A stretch of DNA of 36,930 bases from Planctomycetota bacterium (GTDB taxonomy: Bacteria > Planctomycetota > GCA-002687715 > DRQF01): contig JACKGY010000019.1 in the NCBI GenBank assembly GCA_020639295.1, positions 1-36,930 of the forward strand. The letters run 5' to 3'. A program made the position numbers and the translations under genes. The first letter of the stretch is position 1. Every line of letters begins with the position of its first letter. Below, piece after piece: positions 22,578 to 30,837 of the stretch. The notes under the pieces are model-generated. The model did not search any database, had not been told where the DNA came from, and worked only from the letters and a program-made list of their open reading frames with translations.

Positions 22578-25336
22578 CGCTCGTCCCCGGGCAAGGCCTC
22601 GGCGCGGGCCTCCAGTTCCCTGGCCCGGGCCTCGTTGCCCTTCGTTCGACTGAGATCCGCCTGCAGCCTGATCGCATCGTAGCGCTTGCTTCGGGGCACG
22701 CCGTCCTGATCCAGCACCTGCGCGGCCGCGAGGATGAGTGACTCGCTCTCGTCCAGGCGTCCGAGCTTCATCATGGCTCGCCCTTCCTGGAGCGTGTTCA
22801 CCGCGCGGCGGAGCGGATCCTCCAGGCGGAAGCCCGCCTTTCCGAGTGCCTCGATCTCGGCGAACTGATCGGCCGCGAGTTGCCAGGCCTCGAGCTTCAT
22901 GGCCATGTTCGCGCTCACGCTCAGATAGCTGACGCGAACGACGCCGTCCGGGATCTTGCGCCGGATCAGTTCGAGCCCCTCTTTGAGCCACTTCAGGCTC
23001 TCCTCCCGGTGACCGAGGTCATTCTCGACGTAGGCGAGATTCATCCAGACGTCGATGAGGTCGGGCGGGAAATCCCGGTCGCGAAGCTGCTCGGCGAAGC
23101 CCCGCATGCACTGCAGGGCCTCGTCGGCGCGCCCCAGCCCGTTCAGGAAGGTCCCGCGGATGATGACGCAGCGCTGGTACTGCTGGCTGTCGATGCCCTC
23201 ACTCTCCGCGCTGAGCTTCTCGGCCAGTTCGATGTCCGCCAGGGCTTCCTCGAGGCGCCCGAGTTCACCGAGGATCTGGGCACGGGTCGAGAGCGTCGTG
23301 ATCGTGGCCGAGTGCGACGCGCCGAGCGTCTCCCGCTGGATCGCGAGAGCCTCGTCGAGCACCGGCAGGGACTCTTCCGGGTGATCGCCCTGGCAGATGA
23401 CGACCGCCAGGGCCTGAAGGGCCTCGGCGACGTAGGGATTCGCGCCGGAGTACTTCCGGCGCCGGATGGCCAGGAGCTTCTCGAGCTGGGCTCGACTCTC
23501 GTCGAGCCGTCCGAGCCAGAGCAGGGCCCCGGCGAGGGTATGCAGGCCGCTCTCGACCTCGTCGGTCGCCCCGAGGTCGCCGGCGAGGGCGATCGATTTC
23601 TGGATCGCGGCGAGGGCCTCCTCGAGGCGCCCGAACTGGATGAGGACCTCGGAGCGCAGGCGGAGCCCTCGGGCCTCGTCGACCGAGCGGTCCTGCCCGA
23701 GCCGGGCGAGTTCGCCGAGGAAGTGGTCGACCTCGTCGAGCGCTTCCTGCAGACGTTCGACGCGCAACAGGCCGTGCGCTCGCTCGAGCATCAAGGGCAG
23801 GTGGTCGGCATGATCGGGAGCGTATTCCCCGAACAGCTTCCCGGCGAGCTCCAGGTGCGACACGGATTGCTCCGGTCGGCCGAGGGCCTCGAACATCTTG
23901 CCGAGGAAGCGATGAAGGCGCGCCCGGACGACGGGTTGGTCGCCGAGGTCGCGATCGACTCCCGCCGCCACGCGCTCGATGGCGCCGCGCAGGCTGGGCT
24001 CCTCCATCTCCGCCGGGTCGCCTTCGAGCAGGGTCCGGATCATGAAGTCGACGAAGGTGTTGGCGGTTCGGGCCTCGCGGTCGGCGCGAGTCGCCGATTC
24101 CACGGCCTGGGTCTTCTCGCGCTCGAGGTTCTCCTGAGCCTCCTTCAGCTCGACGTTCGCCTTCTGCACGTCGAAGGCGAAGGAGAGGGAGACGACCGTC
24201 GCCGCCATCAGCACGAGCATCGAGAAGGCCACGGCCGTGACCAGCACGCGATGCCGCTGCGCGAAGCGGGTCAGAAGATAGGCGGTCGAAGGCGGCCGGG
24301 CCAGGATGGGTTCGGCGGCGAGAAGGCGGTCGATGTCCTCGGAGAAGGCCGCGACCGTCTCGAAGCGGCGCTCCGGCTCCTTGGCCAGCGCCTTGCCCAG
24401 GATCACCGAGAGATCCTTCTCGAAGCGTCGACCGCGCAGGGTCAGCGGCGGCGGCTGATCCTCGGCGATCCTCGTGATCGCCCGGTCGAGCGGCAGGTCG
24501 TCGAGATCGAGCGGACGCCGGCCCTCGACGAGTTCGTAGAGCATCACGCCGAGGGAATAGACGTCGGAGTGCGCGCCGATCGCGGCGACCTCGCCCCTGG
24601 CCTGCTCGGGACTCATGTAGGGCAAGGTCCCCAGGATCATGCCGGTCTGGGTCTGCAAGGTCGGCAGGTCGTCGTCGCCCTGGTCGAGTATGCGCGCGAT
24701 GCCGAAGTCGAGGATCTTCACCTGCCCGTCCGCGGTGACCAGGACGTTCGCGGGCTTCAGGTCGCGGTGGATGATGCCGCGCGCGTGGGCGTGGGCGACG
24801 CCACGGCAGACGTCCTGGAAGGTCCTGAGGATCGGTTCGAGCTGGCCCTCCGCCGCGAGGTGCTCGTCGATCGGCGCGCCCTTCACCCGCTCCATCACGA
24901 TGAAGGGCCGACCGTCGGCCATGCCGGCCTCGTAGACCCGGGCGATGGAATCGTGCTCGAGTCGGCCCAGGGCGCTGATCTCGCGCCGGAAACGGGCGAG
25001 CGAGAGGTCGACCAGGGAGGATGCCAAGAGCTTGATGGCGACCTCGCGGTCGGGCTGGGTCTGGCGCGCGGCCCAGACGACGCCCATGCCGCCCCGCCCG
25101 ATCACCTCCCGGAATTCGTAGCCCTCCAGGGTCGGCGGCTTCGAACCGTCCGCCAGGGAATCGAGGAAGGGAACACCGCCCTCGTGCACGGAGAGCAGGT
25201 CGCGCAATTCGTCGACCAGGTCGGCGGGAGCCTCGACCGCGGCGAGCCAGGTCTCGCGCTCGGTCGCGGAGAGTCCCAGGGCCTCCTCGAAGAGGCGACC
25301 GAGCCTTGCGTGTCTGTCTTCGGAAGGCGATCCCAA
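22574..25336 (-). CDS. Ser/Thr kinase with transmembrane helix and TPR domain
   Basis: A 920-residue protein. The N-terminal helical segment (1-65) is typical of planctomycete kinases. The kinase domain spans about 73-340 with GRGGMG (80-85), K102, HRDLKPAN (D192), DFG (210-212) and SPE (242-244). One membrane helix lies at about 364-388, followed by a charged coiled coil (390-425) and many TPR-like units from about 440 to 915 (GRLEEALADIELAEKL and similar). The TPR part would lie outside the cytosol and could sense a partner. The start is a TTG with GGAG 7 bases upstream; no closer ATG exists in frame. It is cotranscribed with the sigma gene, kinase first, which is opposite to the usual sigma-kinase order. 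Confidence 0.93.
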   Translation of the reverse strand: MGSPSEDRHARLGRLFEEALGLSATERETWLAAVEAPADLVDELRDLLSVHEGGVPFLDSLADGSKPPTLEGYEFREVIGRGGMGVVWAARQTQPDREVAIKLLASSLVDLSLARFRREISALGRLEHDSIARVYEAGMADGRPFIVMERVKGAPIDEHLAAEGQLEPILRTFQDVCRGVAHAHARGIIHRDLKPANVLVTADGQVKILDFGIARILDQGDDDLPTLQTQTGMILGTLPYMSPEQARGEVAAIGAHSDVYSLGVMLYELVEGRRPLDLDDLPLDRAITRIAEDQPPPLTLRGRRFEKDLSVILGKALAKEPERRFETVAAFSEDIDRLLAAEPILARPPSTAYLLTRFAQRHRVLVTAVAFSMLVLMAATVVSLSFAFDVQKANVELKEAQENLEREKTQAVESATRADREARTANTFVDFMIRTLLEGDPAEMEEPSLRGAIERVAAGVDRDLGDQPVVRARLHRFLGKMFEALGRPEQSVSHLELAGKLFGEYAPDHADHLPLMLERAHGLLRVERLQEALDEVDHFLGELARLGQDRSVDEARGLRLRSEVLIQFGRLEEALAAIQKSIALAGDLGATDEVESGLHTLAGALLWLGRLDESRAQLEKLLAIRRRKYSGANPYVAEALQALAVVICQGDHPEESLPVLDEALAIQRETLGASHSATITTLSTRAQILGELGRLEEALADIELAEKLSAESEGIDSQQYQRCVIIRGTFLNGLGRADEALQCMRGFAEQLRDRDFPPDLIDVWMNLAYVENDLGHREESLKWLKEGLELIRRKIPDGVVRVSYLSVSANMAMKLEAWQLAADQFAEIEALGKAGFRLEDPLRRAVNTLQEGRAMMKLGRLDESESLILAAAQVLDQDGVPRSKRYDAIRLQADLSRTKGNEARARELEARAEALPGDER

Positions 25337-25388
25337 GTCATTCTCCAGGCGGCATTTCGCGGCCGGCCCGTCATGGCGCGAGGGACGA

Positions 25389-25416
25389 GGTTAAGACCCA
25401 CGGGAACCGGAGTCAA
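25389..25416 (-). promoter_or_regulatory. Possible sigma-70-type promoter of the kinase-sigma operon
   Basis: On the minus strand, TTGACT (25416-25411) and TTAACC (25394-25389) are 16 bases apart. Transcription would start near 25382, giving a leader of about 45 bases before the TTG start. The -10 match is weak. It differs from the element that precedes the divergent paralog P1. Confidence 0.35.
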
Positions 25417-25434
25417 TCGACCAGCGAGTCTTGT

Positions 25435-25469
25435 GGAATTCGCCAAGGGGGGAGCCCCCCCTTTGCGTT
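25435..25469 (+). promoter_or_regulatory. Shared bipartite element upstream of P1
   Basis: GGAATTCGCCAAGG, 15 bases, TGCGTT. The second box ends 81 bases before the P1 ATG. The same two boxes with the same spacing precede P2 and P3. In this copy, the spacer contains an 8-bp palindrome (AAGGGGGG/CCCCCCTT). It is likely a promoter for an alternative sigma factor. Confidence 0.7.
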
Positions 25470-25550
25470 GGAGGGGGCACGAGGCCGCCTCCGGGAGGCC
25501 CGGATCGACCCTTCGACCCTCGCACGCTCGTCCGACCAGGAGAACCGACC

Positions 25551-28037
25551 ATGTGGCGACCGCTGATCGTCCTTGCCCTTGCCCTGATCTTCACGGGGAA
25601 GGTCTCGGCCCAATACGTCTATCAGACCTCCTTTCCGACCGGCCCGACCAACGAAGTGAACGTACCGCTGACGGCGGGCACCCAGGATCTGCGCATCACC
25701 GGCTTCGATCTCTACCTCCTACCCGGCACGTACAACCTGTGGATTTCCTACATCGCCTTGTCCGGCACGTCCTCGGGTACCTACTCCGACCTGGGCTTCG
25801 TGACGGTCAACTCGATGGGTTTCGGTGCGCCGACGGTCATCCCGATCGGCTTCGACGTCGTCATCCCGCAGAACCAGACCTACGTCTTCAGGTTCACCAC
25901 GGTGGGCTCCGCACCGATCGGCGTCGACACGTCGCTGTCACAGCTCAACTACGGCCAGCTCGGATTGGCGGTCGGTCAGTTCCAGCCCTTCGTCGGCTCC
26001 GCCTACGTGAACGCCGAGTTCTGCGGCAGGATCAGGTACTCCGACCAGACGGGGGGGCCGCGCAGTTCCCTTCAGGTCCTCTACGGTCCGCCGCTGAACG
26101 GCGTTCTTTCGCAAGGCGTCACCTTCGACATCGAAGCCCGTGATCGGGACATCATCCTGGACGGCATCTCGATCCACGCGGCGAGCAACGTCACCAAGAT
26201 CCGTCTGTTCACGACGGAGGCGATCGACTCAGCCGCCAACGTTCCCCTCACCTCGAGTTCGTGGCGGGAGCTCGGCGACACCGGCGCCTACGCGACCACT
26301 CCTGGACAGCTCCATGAGGTCCCCTTCGACCTGGAGGTCGTCATCCCCAAGGGCAAGCGTCGCGGCTTCTACATGGTCGAAATGGTCTCCGGCGCACTCG
26401 ACGCCTACGTCGTCCTGGGCGGCGGCGGAATCTACGAATCCGGCAATGCCGACCTCAGCTACCATTCCGGTCAGCTCGTTTCGGGCCTGTTCGGCACGCC
26501 GAGCAATCCGGGCGTCCTCAACTGCAACCTGCGCTACCGCGTGCCCGGCGCCCCGACGACCACGGCCGGCGCCTTCGGCTCGCTGAGCACGAGCGCCACG
26601 CCGACCGTCAACGGTCGGGGCATCGCCTTCGACCTGAGCGCCGCTTCCTCCGTGAACGTCCAGAGCCTGAGCGGGACGGTCCGGAGCACCGCGGTTCTCT
26701 TCGGTTCGCCCACCACGACCCTGGAGCTCTGGACCACGATCGACGGCGCGAGCCATCAGGGCCAGCTCGGAAACCCGGCGAACTGGAGGAAGATCGGCAT
26801 GACGACGGCCCTCTTGCCCCCCGGAGGATCGAGCGCGCCCTTCGTCATCCTCGGCACGACTACCCAGGTGCCGGCGGGCGGCAGCCGCGGCTTCTACCTC
26901 ACGACCAGTGCCCCCGATTCGAGCCTGATGCTCCAATCAGGGCTGGCCTCTCCGGGGATCCTGGCCAGCAACGGCAGTCTGTCGGTCACGACCGGCACGG
27001 TCACGACCTCGCCCTTCGCGCCGGGGGCCGCGGGGCATGGCGTGACCTTGACCGTCGGGTACCAGGAGCCCGGACGCGCCGATCTGGGCTTCCGCGAGAA
27101 CTTCGAGTCCGCGAACGTCGTCCAGGCGCCGGCGGGTTGGCTTTCGTCCTGGGACGGCAACACCTCGACCGCGCAGGGCTGGCGCTTCGACAATCCCGCC
27201 GGCCGCCCGACCTACTCGCCGATGTCCGGCAAGACCGCCATCTTCGACTCGAACTGGAGCGGACCGGGCAACCCCGTCGCGGGGTCCCTCCAGTCGCCGC
27301 GCTTCGACGCCTCGCGCGACCTCGACTACGAGCTCCATTTCCAGAGCCGTTTCGCGAGCACCGGCTCGAGTCAGGGAGTCGTCGAGGTCTGGGACGGCAC
27401 GAACTGGAACCTGATCGCCAGCATGTCGCCCAGCTCGGCGACCACGGAGCATCTGTCCTTCGACATCGGGGCCGCCGCCGGCGGCTCTACCGACGCGATG
27501 GTCCGTTTCCGCTACCAGGGGAACGGCGATCTCTACTGGATGCTCGACGACGTCGGTCTCGGGATCTGTCAGAAGGGTCAGCGACCCCAGATCGGAATCG
27601 GCAAGTTCGACGTCAACTACGCCAAGGACGCTCTCCACGGTCAGCCGGTCGCCTGCGGCCTGCCCGGCCCCTACGTGGCCACGGCCAGCATCTACGGCCA
27701 GACGATCTTCCACTGGGAGGGCGAACCGAACCAGCCGATCCAGCTCTTCGCCGGCTACCTCAATCTCGGCAACGAGGTGCTCGTGCCGCAAGGCCAGCTC
27801 GACGTCGGCAGCTACGACCCACTGACCGGGACCTTCCCGGGGATCTACATGCTCGCGGACGGCACCCTGCCCGACATCTTCAATGCCGCCTTCCGCACCT
27901 CGGGCGGTGGCGACCTCACGATGTCGATCTACTTCCCGCCCTACCTCGCGGGCTTCGTCGTCAACATGCAGAGCGTCGTCTACTCTTCCATCCAGAACAT
28001 CGCGCTCACCAACGTGGTCACGCTGTCGATCAACTGA
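25551..28037 (+). CDS. Secreted repeat protein P1 of a three-member paralog family
   Basis: An 828-residue exported protein. The signal peptide MWRPLIVLALALIFTGKVSA is followed by the mature start QYVYQTS shared by all three paralogs. Three internal units of about 150-168 residues follow (about 20-170, 185-335, 355-503), each with a VxFDI/IAFDL opening, an L(F/W)TT strand, a VVIPKGKRRGFY-type turn and a closing RYR/GY strand. Residues about 505-675 resemble the choice-of-anchor-J/MAM fold (ENFESAN, RFDNPAGR, VEVWDGTNWN). The last about 150 residues form the near-invariant C-terminal domain (GQRPQIGIG, FHWEGEPNQP, LPDIFNAAFRTS, ending LTNVVTLSIN). No catalytic motif or membrane anchor is seen. 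AGGAGA precedes the ATG. It is likely a structural or surface protein; its function is unknown. Confidence 0.9.
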   Translation: MWRPLIVLALALIFTGKVSAQYVYQTSFPTGPTNEVNVPLTAGTQDLRITGFDLYLLPGTYNLWISYIALSGTSSGTYSDLGFVTVNSMGFGAPTVIPIGFDVVIPQNQTYVFRFTTVGSAPIGVDTSLSQLNYGQLGLAVGQFQPFVGSAYVNAEFCGRIRYSDQTGGPRSSLQVLYGPPLNGVLSQGVTFDIEARDRDIILDGISIHAASNVTKIRLFTTEAIDSAANVPLTSSSWRELGDTGAYATTPGQLHEVPFDLEVVIPKGKRRGFYMVEMVSGALDAYVVLGGGGIYESGNADLSYHSGQLVSGLFGTPSNPGVLNCNLRYRVPGAPTTTAGAFGSLSTSATPTVNGRGIAFDLSAASSVNVQSLSGTVRSTAVLFGSPTTTLELWTTIDGASHQGQLGNPANWRKIGMTTALLPPGGSSAPFVILGTTTQVPAGGSRGFYLTTSAPDSSLMLQSGLASPGILASNGSLSVTTGTVTTSPFAPGAAGHGVTLTVGYQEPGRADLGFRENFESANVVQAPAGWLSSWDGNTSTAQGWRFDNPAGRPTYSPMSGKTAIFDSNWSGPGNPVAGSLQSPRFDASRDLDYELHFQSRFASTGSSQGVVEVWDGTNWNLIASMSPSSATTEHLSFDIGAAAGGSTDAMVRFRYQGNGDLYWMLDDVGLGICQKGQRPQIGIGKFDVNYAKDALHGQPVACGLPGPYVATASIYGQTIFHWEGEPNQPIQLFAGYLNLGNEVLVPQGQLDVGSYDPLTGTFPGIYMLADGTLPDIFNAAFRTSGGGDLTMSIYFPPYLAGFVVNMQSVVYSSIQNIALTNVVTLSIN

Positions 28038-28064
28038 GCGGCAGCGTCTCGATCCCTTCCCGTC

Positions 28065-28100
28065 GCGCCGGCTCTCCTGGGGGAGCCGGCGCTTCTCTTT
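28065..28100 (+). terminator. Intrinsic terminator after P1
   Basis: GCGCCGGCTC (28065-28074) pairs perfectly with GAGCCGGCGC (28083-28092), followed by TTCTCTTT. It lies 28 bases after the P1 stop and before the P2 element, so P1 and P2 are separate transcription units. Confidence 0.75.
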
Positions 28101-28125
28101 GGTAGGGCCGCCGCGCGGCACCATG

Positions 28126-28160
28126 GGAATTCCCCAAGGGCCCTGTTCAAGGCCTGCGTT
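28126..28160 (+). promoter_or_regulatory. Shared bipartite element upstream of P2
   Basis: GGAATTCCCCAAGG, 15 bases, TGCGTT. The second box ends 75 bases before the P2 ATG. One base differs from the P1 copy in the first box; the spacer sequence is unrelated but the length is identical. It follows the P1 terminator by 25 bases. Confidence 0.7.
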
Positions 28161-28235
28161 CCGAGGGTAGAGAAGACGCTGGACGAATGTCGACCCCGGC
28201 GTCGAGTCGCCACCTTGGCTGGAGGAGAAAACGCG

Positions 28236-30734
28236 ATGTCGCGCTGCACGATGATTCTTGTCCTCGCCTTCATGATGGGCATCAGCGCCCGGGCCCAGTA
28301 CGTCTACCAGACCTCCTACCCGGACGCCGTGACCAGCGGCCTCGACTGGTACGTCTATTCGTTGATCGACGACCTGCGTCTCACGGGCCTGGAGATCTAC
28401 CTCATCCCCGGCGTCCACAACGTCTCGCTCTTCTACGGCGCGAACCCGAACGGCGGGAGTTCGCAGCCCTGGGTGCCGGCCGGTTCGGCCACGGTCCATT
28501 CGAACGGGATGGGAACACCCACGGTGATCCCGATCGGCCTCGACGTGATCCTCCCCGTGCAGTCCTGGGTCCGGTTCCGGATCGTCACCAGCTACAACGC
28601 CCTCGGCGTCGATTCCAGCCAGGGACAGAACGGCTGGGGTCAGGCGGGAATCCATGTCGATGTGGGCGAGTGCTTCATCAACAACACGACGGCGTATGCC
28701 GACTTCTGCGGTCGCATCCATTATTCCGACACGGCGGGCGGCCCGCGGAATACGCTCGTGGCCAACTACGGCCCGCCCCTGGGCGGCTTCCTCGCGCCCG
28801 GAGTCACCTTCGACATCGAGGCGAGGGGCCAGGACGTGATCGTCGACGGCCTGCAGATCGCCTCGGCCCTGAACAACAACAGGTATCAGCTCTACACGAC
28901 CGAGGCGGTCGATTCCTACGCCAATGTCCCCTTCAATGCCGCTTCCTGGCGCTCGCTCGGAGCCTCGCTCTTTTACAGTCCTGGCGCCGGAGTGACCGCG
29001 ACGATCCCGATCGACTTCGAGGTGGTCGTTCCGAAGGGCAAGCGTCGCGGCTTCTACCTGGTCGATCTGGCGCACGGTTCCCTCGACACGGGCAATCTCA
29101 ACCCGGCCCTGCCCCCGTCGTTGAAGATGAGGAGCAATGCGGACATCAACCTCCACTATGGCGAGCTCCACTCGAGCGCGGCCGGCAACTTCGGCGCGGC
29201 GACCAATCCCGGCTACATCAACTGCTCGGTCCGCTACCGGGTTCCCGGTCGGCCGAGCGTCGCCACCCTGCCCAACAATGTCCTCAATGCCGCAGTGACG
29301 GCGAACACGCCCGGAACGGGTATCGCCTTCGACCTCGGCGCCTCGTCCCCGATCGCGATCTCGAGTCTGAACGGGACGATCCTGAAGACGGCTTCGCTGC
29401 TCACCAACGTCACCACCACGATCGATCTCTGGACGACGATCGACGGGGCGAGTCACGTCGGTCAGCTCGGTAACGCGGCCAACTGGAAGAAGATCGGCTC
29501 GGTGCCCGCGGCGCTCCCCGCCGGGATCACCTCCTGGCCCTACGTCTTCATCGGCTTGCAGGCCTACGTCCCGACCGGCGGAACACGAGGCTTCTACCTC
29601 ACGACGAGCAGCACGCAGACGAGCTTCCAGATCCAGTCCGGGCTCGGCTCGCCGGCCGTCGCCGCGACGGACGGAACGCTCTCTCTCCTGACCGGGGAGT
29701 TGACCACGACGGCCTTCGTTCCCGGGACGGCGGGACACGCTCCCGGCGTCGTCGTCGGCTACTTCGGAGCGGGTCGCGCCGATCAGGGCTTCGGCGATGA
29801 GTTCGAGAACGCCGGGGCGACCCAGACCTCGGGCTGGCTCGCGCTGGCCGAAGGCGGCACTTCTGCGACGCAGGCCTGGCGTTTCGACAACCCGGGCGGC
29901 CGCTTCTTCGGCTATCCGATGAGCGGTAAGACCGCGATGTTCGACTCGAACTGGAGTGGCGCGGGCAACCCGGTGAGCGGCTCGCTCATGACCCCGCTCT
30001 TCGACGCCTCGCGCGACCTCGACTATGAGCTCCACTTCGACACCCAGTTCATCCAGGGCGGCACGAGCCAGGGCTTCGTCGAGGTCTGGGACGGCACGAC
30101 CTGGAACCAGATCGCCAGCTACTCGAGCACCCAGAACTTGGTCGTCCACGAGATCCTCGCGATCGGCGCCGCGGCCGGAGGCTGCCCGGACGCCATGGTT
30201 CGCTTCCGCTATCAGGGCAATGGCGACCAGGTCTGGATCCTCGACAACGTCGCGCTCGGCATCTGTCAGAAGGGCCAGCGGCCGCAGCTCGGCATCGGCG
30301 AATTCGACGTCGAGAACGCCATCGAGCCGCTCCACGGCCAGCCGGTGAGCTGCGGCCTTCCCGGCCCCTACGAGGCGACGGCGAGCATCTTCGGCCAGAC
30401 CATGTTTCACTGGGAGGGCGAGCCGAACCAGCCGATCCAGCTCTTCGCCGGCTACCTGAACCTCGGCAACGTTGTCCTGAGCCCGCAGGGCCAGCTCGAC
30501 GTCGGCAGCTACGATCCGATGACAGGGACCTTCCCGGGCATCTACATGCTCGCGGACGGCACCCTGCCCGACATCTTCAATGCCGCCTTCCGCACCTCGA
30601 GCGGCGGCGAGCTGACGATGCCCGTCTACTTCCCGCCCTACCTGGCGGGTTTCATCATCAACATGCAGAGCGTGATCTTCTCGTCGACCCAGAACATCGC
30701 GCTCACCAACGTCGTCACCCTGACCATCAACTGA
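28236..30734 (+). CDS. Secreted repeat protein P2 of the paralog family
   Basis: An 832-residue exported protein collinear with P1. The signal peptide is MSRCTMILVLAFMMGISARA and the mature start is QYVYQTSYP. The three internal units, the anchor-J-like domain (RFDNPGGRFFGYPMSGKTA, VEVWDGTTWN) and the C-terminal domain align with P1 over the full length. The N-terminal units differ most, and the C-terminal domain is almost identical. Conserved cysteines close unit 1 (FCGRIHYS) and unit 2 (INCSVRYR), and a further pair, C677 and C706, lies at the start of the C-terminal domain. GGAGGAG precedes the ATG at 28236; an in-frame ATG-like start 7 codons earlier lacks this. It converges with the HEAT-repeat gene across 103 bases. 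Confidence 0.9.
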   Translation: MSRCTMILVLAFMMGISARAQYVYQTSYPDAVTSGLDWYVYSLIDDLRLTGLEIYLIPGVHNVSLFYGANPNGGSSQPWVPAGSATVHSNGMGTPTVIPIGLDVILPVQSWVRFRIVTSYNALGVDSSQGQNGWGQAGIHVDVGECFINNTTAYADFCGRIHYSDTAGGPRNTLVANYGPPLGGFLAPGVTFDIEARGQDVIVDGLQIASALNNNRYQLYTTEAVDSYANVPFNAASWRSLGASLFYSPGAGVTATIPIDFEVVVPKGKRRGFYLVDLAHGSLDTGNLNPALPPSLKMRSNADINLHYGELHSSAAGNFGAATNPGYINCSVRYRVPGRPSVATLPNNVLNAAVTANTPGTGIAFDLGASSPIAISSLNGTILKTASLLTNVTTTIDLWTTIDGASHVGQLGNAANWKKIGSVPAALPAGITSWPYVFIGLQAYVPTGGTRGFYLTTSSTQTSFQIQSGLGSPAVAATDGTLSLLTGELTTTAFVPGTAGHAPGVVVGYFGAGRADQGFGDEFENAGATQTSGWLALAEGGTSATQAWRFDNPGGRFFGYPMSGKTAMFDSNWSGAGNPVSGSLMTPLFDASRDLDYELHFDTQFIQGGTSQGFVEVWDGTTWNQIASYSSTQNLVVHEILAIGAAAGGCPDAMVRFRYQGNGDQVWILDNVALGICQKGQRPQLGIGEFDVENAIEPLHGQPVSCGLPGPYEATASIFGQTMFHWEGEPNQPIQLFAGYLNLGNVVLSPQGQLDVGSYDPMTGTFPGIYMLADGTLPDIFNAAFRTSSGGELTMPVYFPPYLAGFIINMQSVIFSSTQNIALTNVVTLTIN

Positions 30735-30741
30735 CCGCTGG

Positions 30742-30769
30742 GGACCGGGCCGGCTCCGTCGGCCGGTCC
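30742..30769. terminator. Imperfect hairpin after P2
   Basis: GGACCGGGCCG pairs with CGGCCGGTCC with one bulged G, in the gap between the converging P2 and HEAT-repeat genes. There is no T-tract, so it is a weak terminator candidate based mostly on position. Confidence 0.35.
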
Positions 30770-30837
30770 GGTCTGCCGTCCGCCCTCGCGCGGCTGCCCG
30801 AGGAACTCCGAGTGCGGGGTAGCGGGTCGCAGAGCCG

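Noticed and set aside
25435..25469. Standard ECF promoter using GGAATT as -35 and CGTT as -10
   Set aside because: The spacing would be about 25 bases, too long for an ECF promoter; CCAAGG with a 15-base spacer is the more plausible pairing, though its consensus is unfamiliar.
25449..25470. Sigma-54 promoter reading of the TTTGCGTT box
   Set aside because: The required GG element at the fixed distance upstream is not conserved in P2 and P3, while the CCAAGG box at 15 bases is.
22880..26143. 1087-codon open frame on the plus strand
   Set aside because: It is antisense to the kinase-TPR gene and then runs out of frame through P1; no domain or ribosome-binding site supports it.
26937..30410. 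1157-codon open frame on the minus strand
   Set aside because: It is antisense to P1 and P2; an open complementary frame arises from GC-rich codon bias, and the paralogs themselves are supported by signal peptides and mutual alignment.
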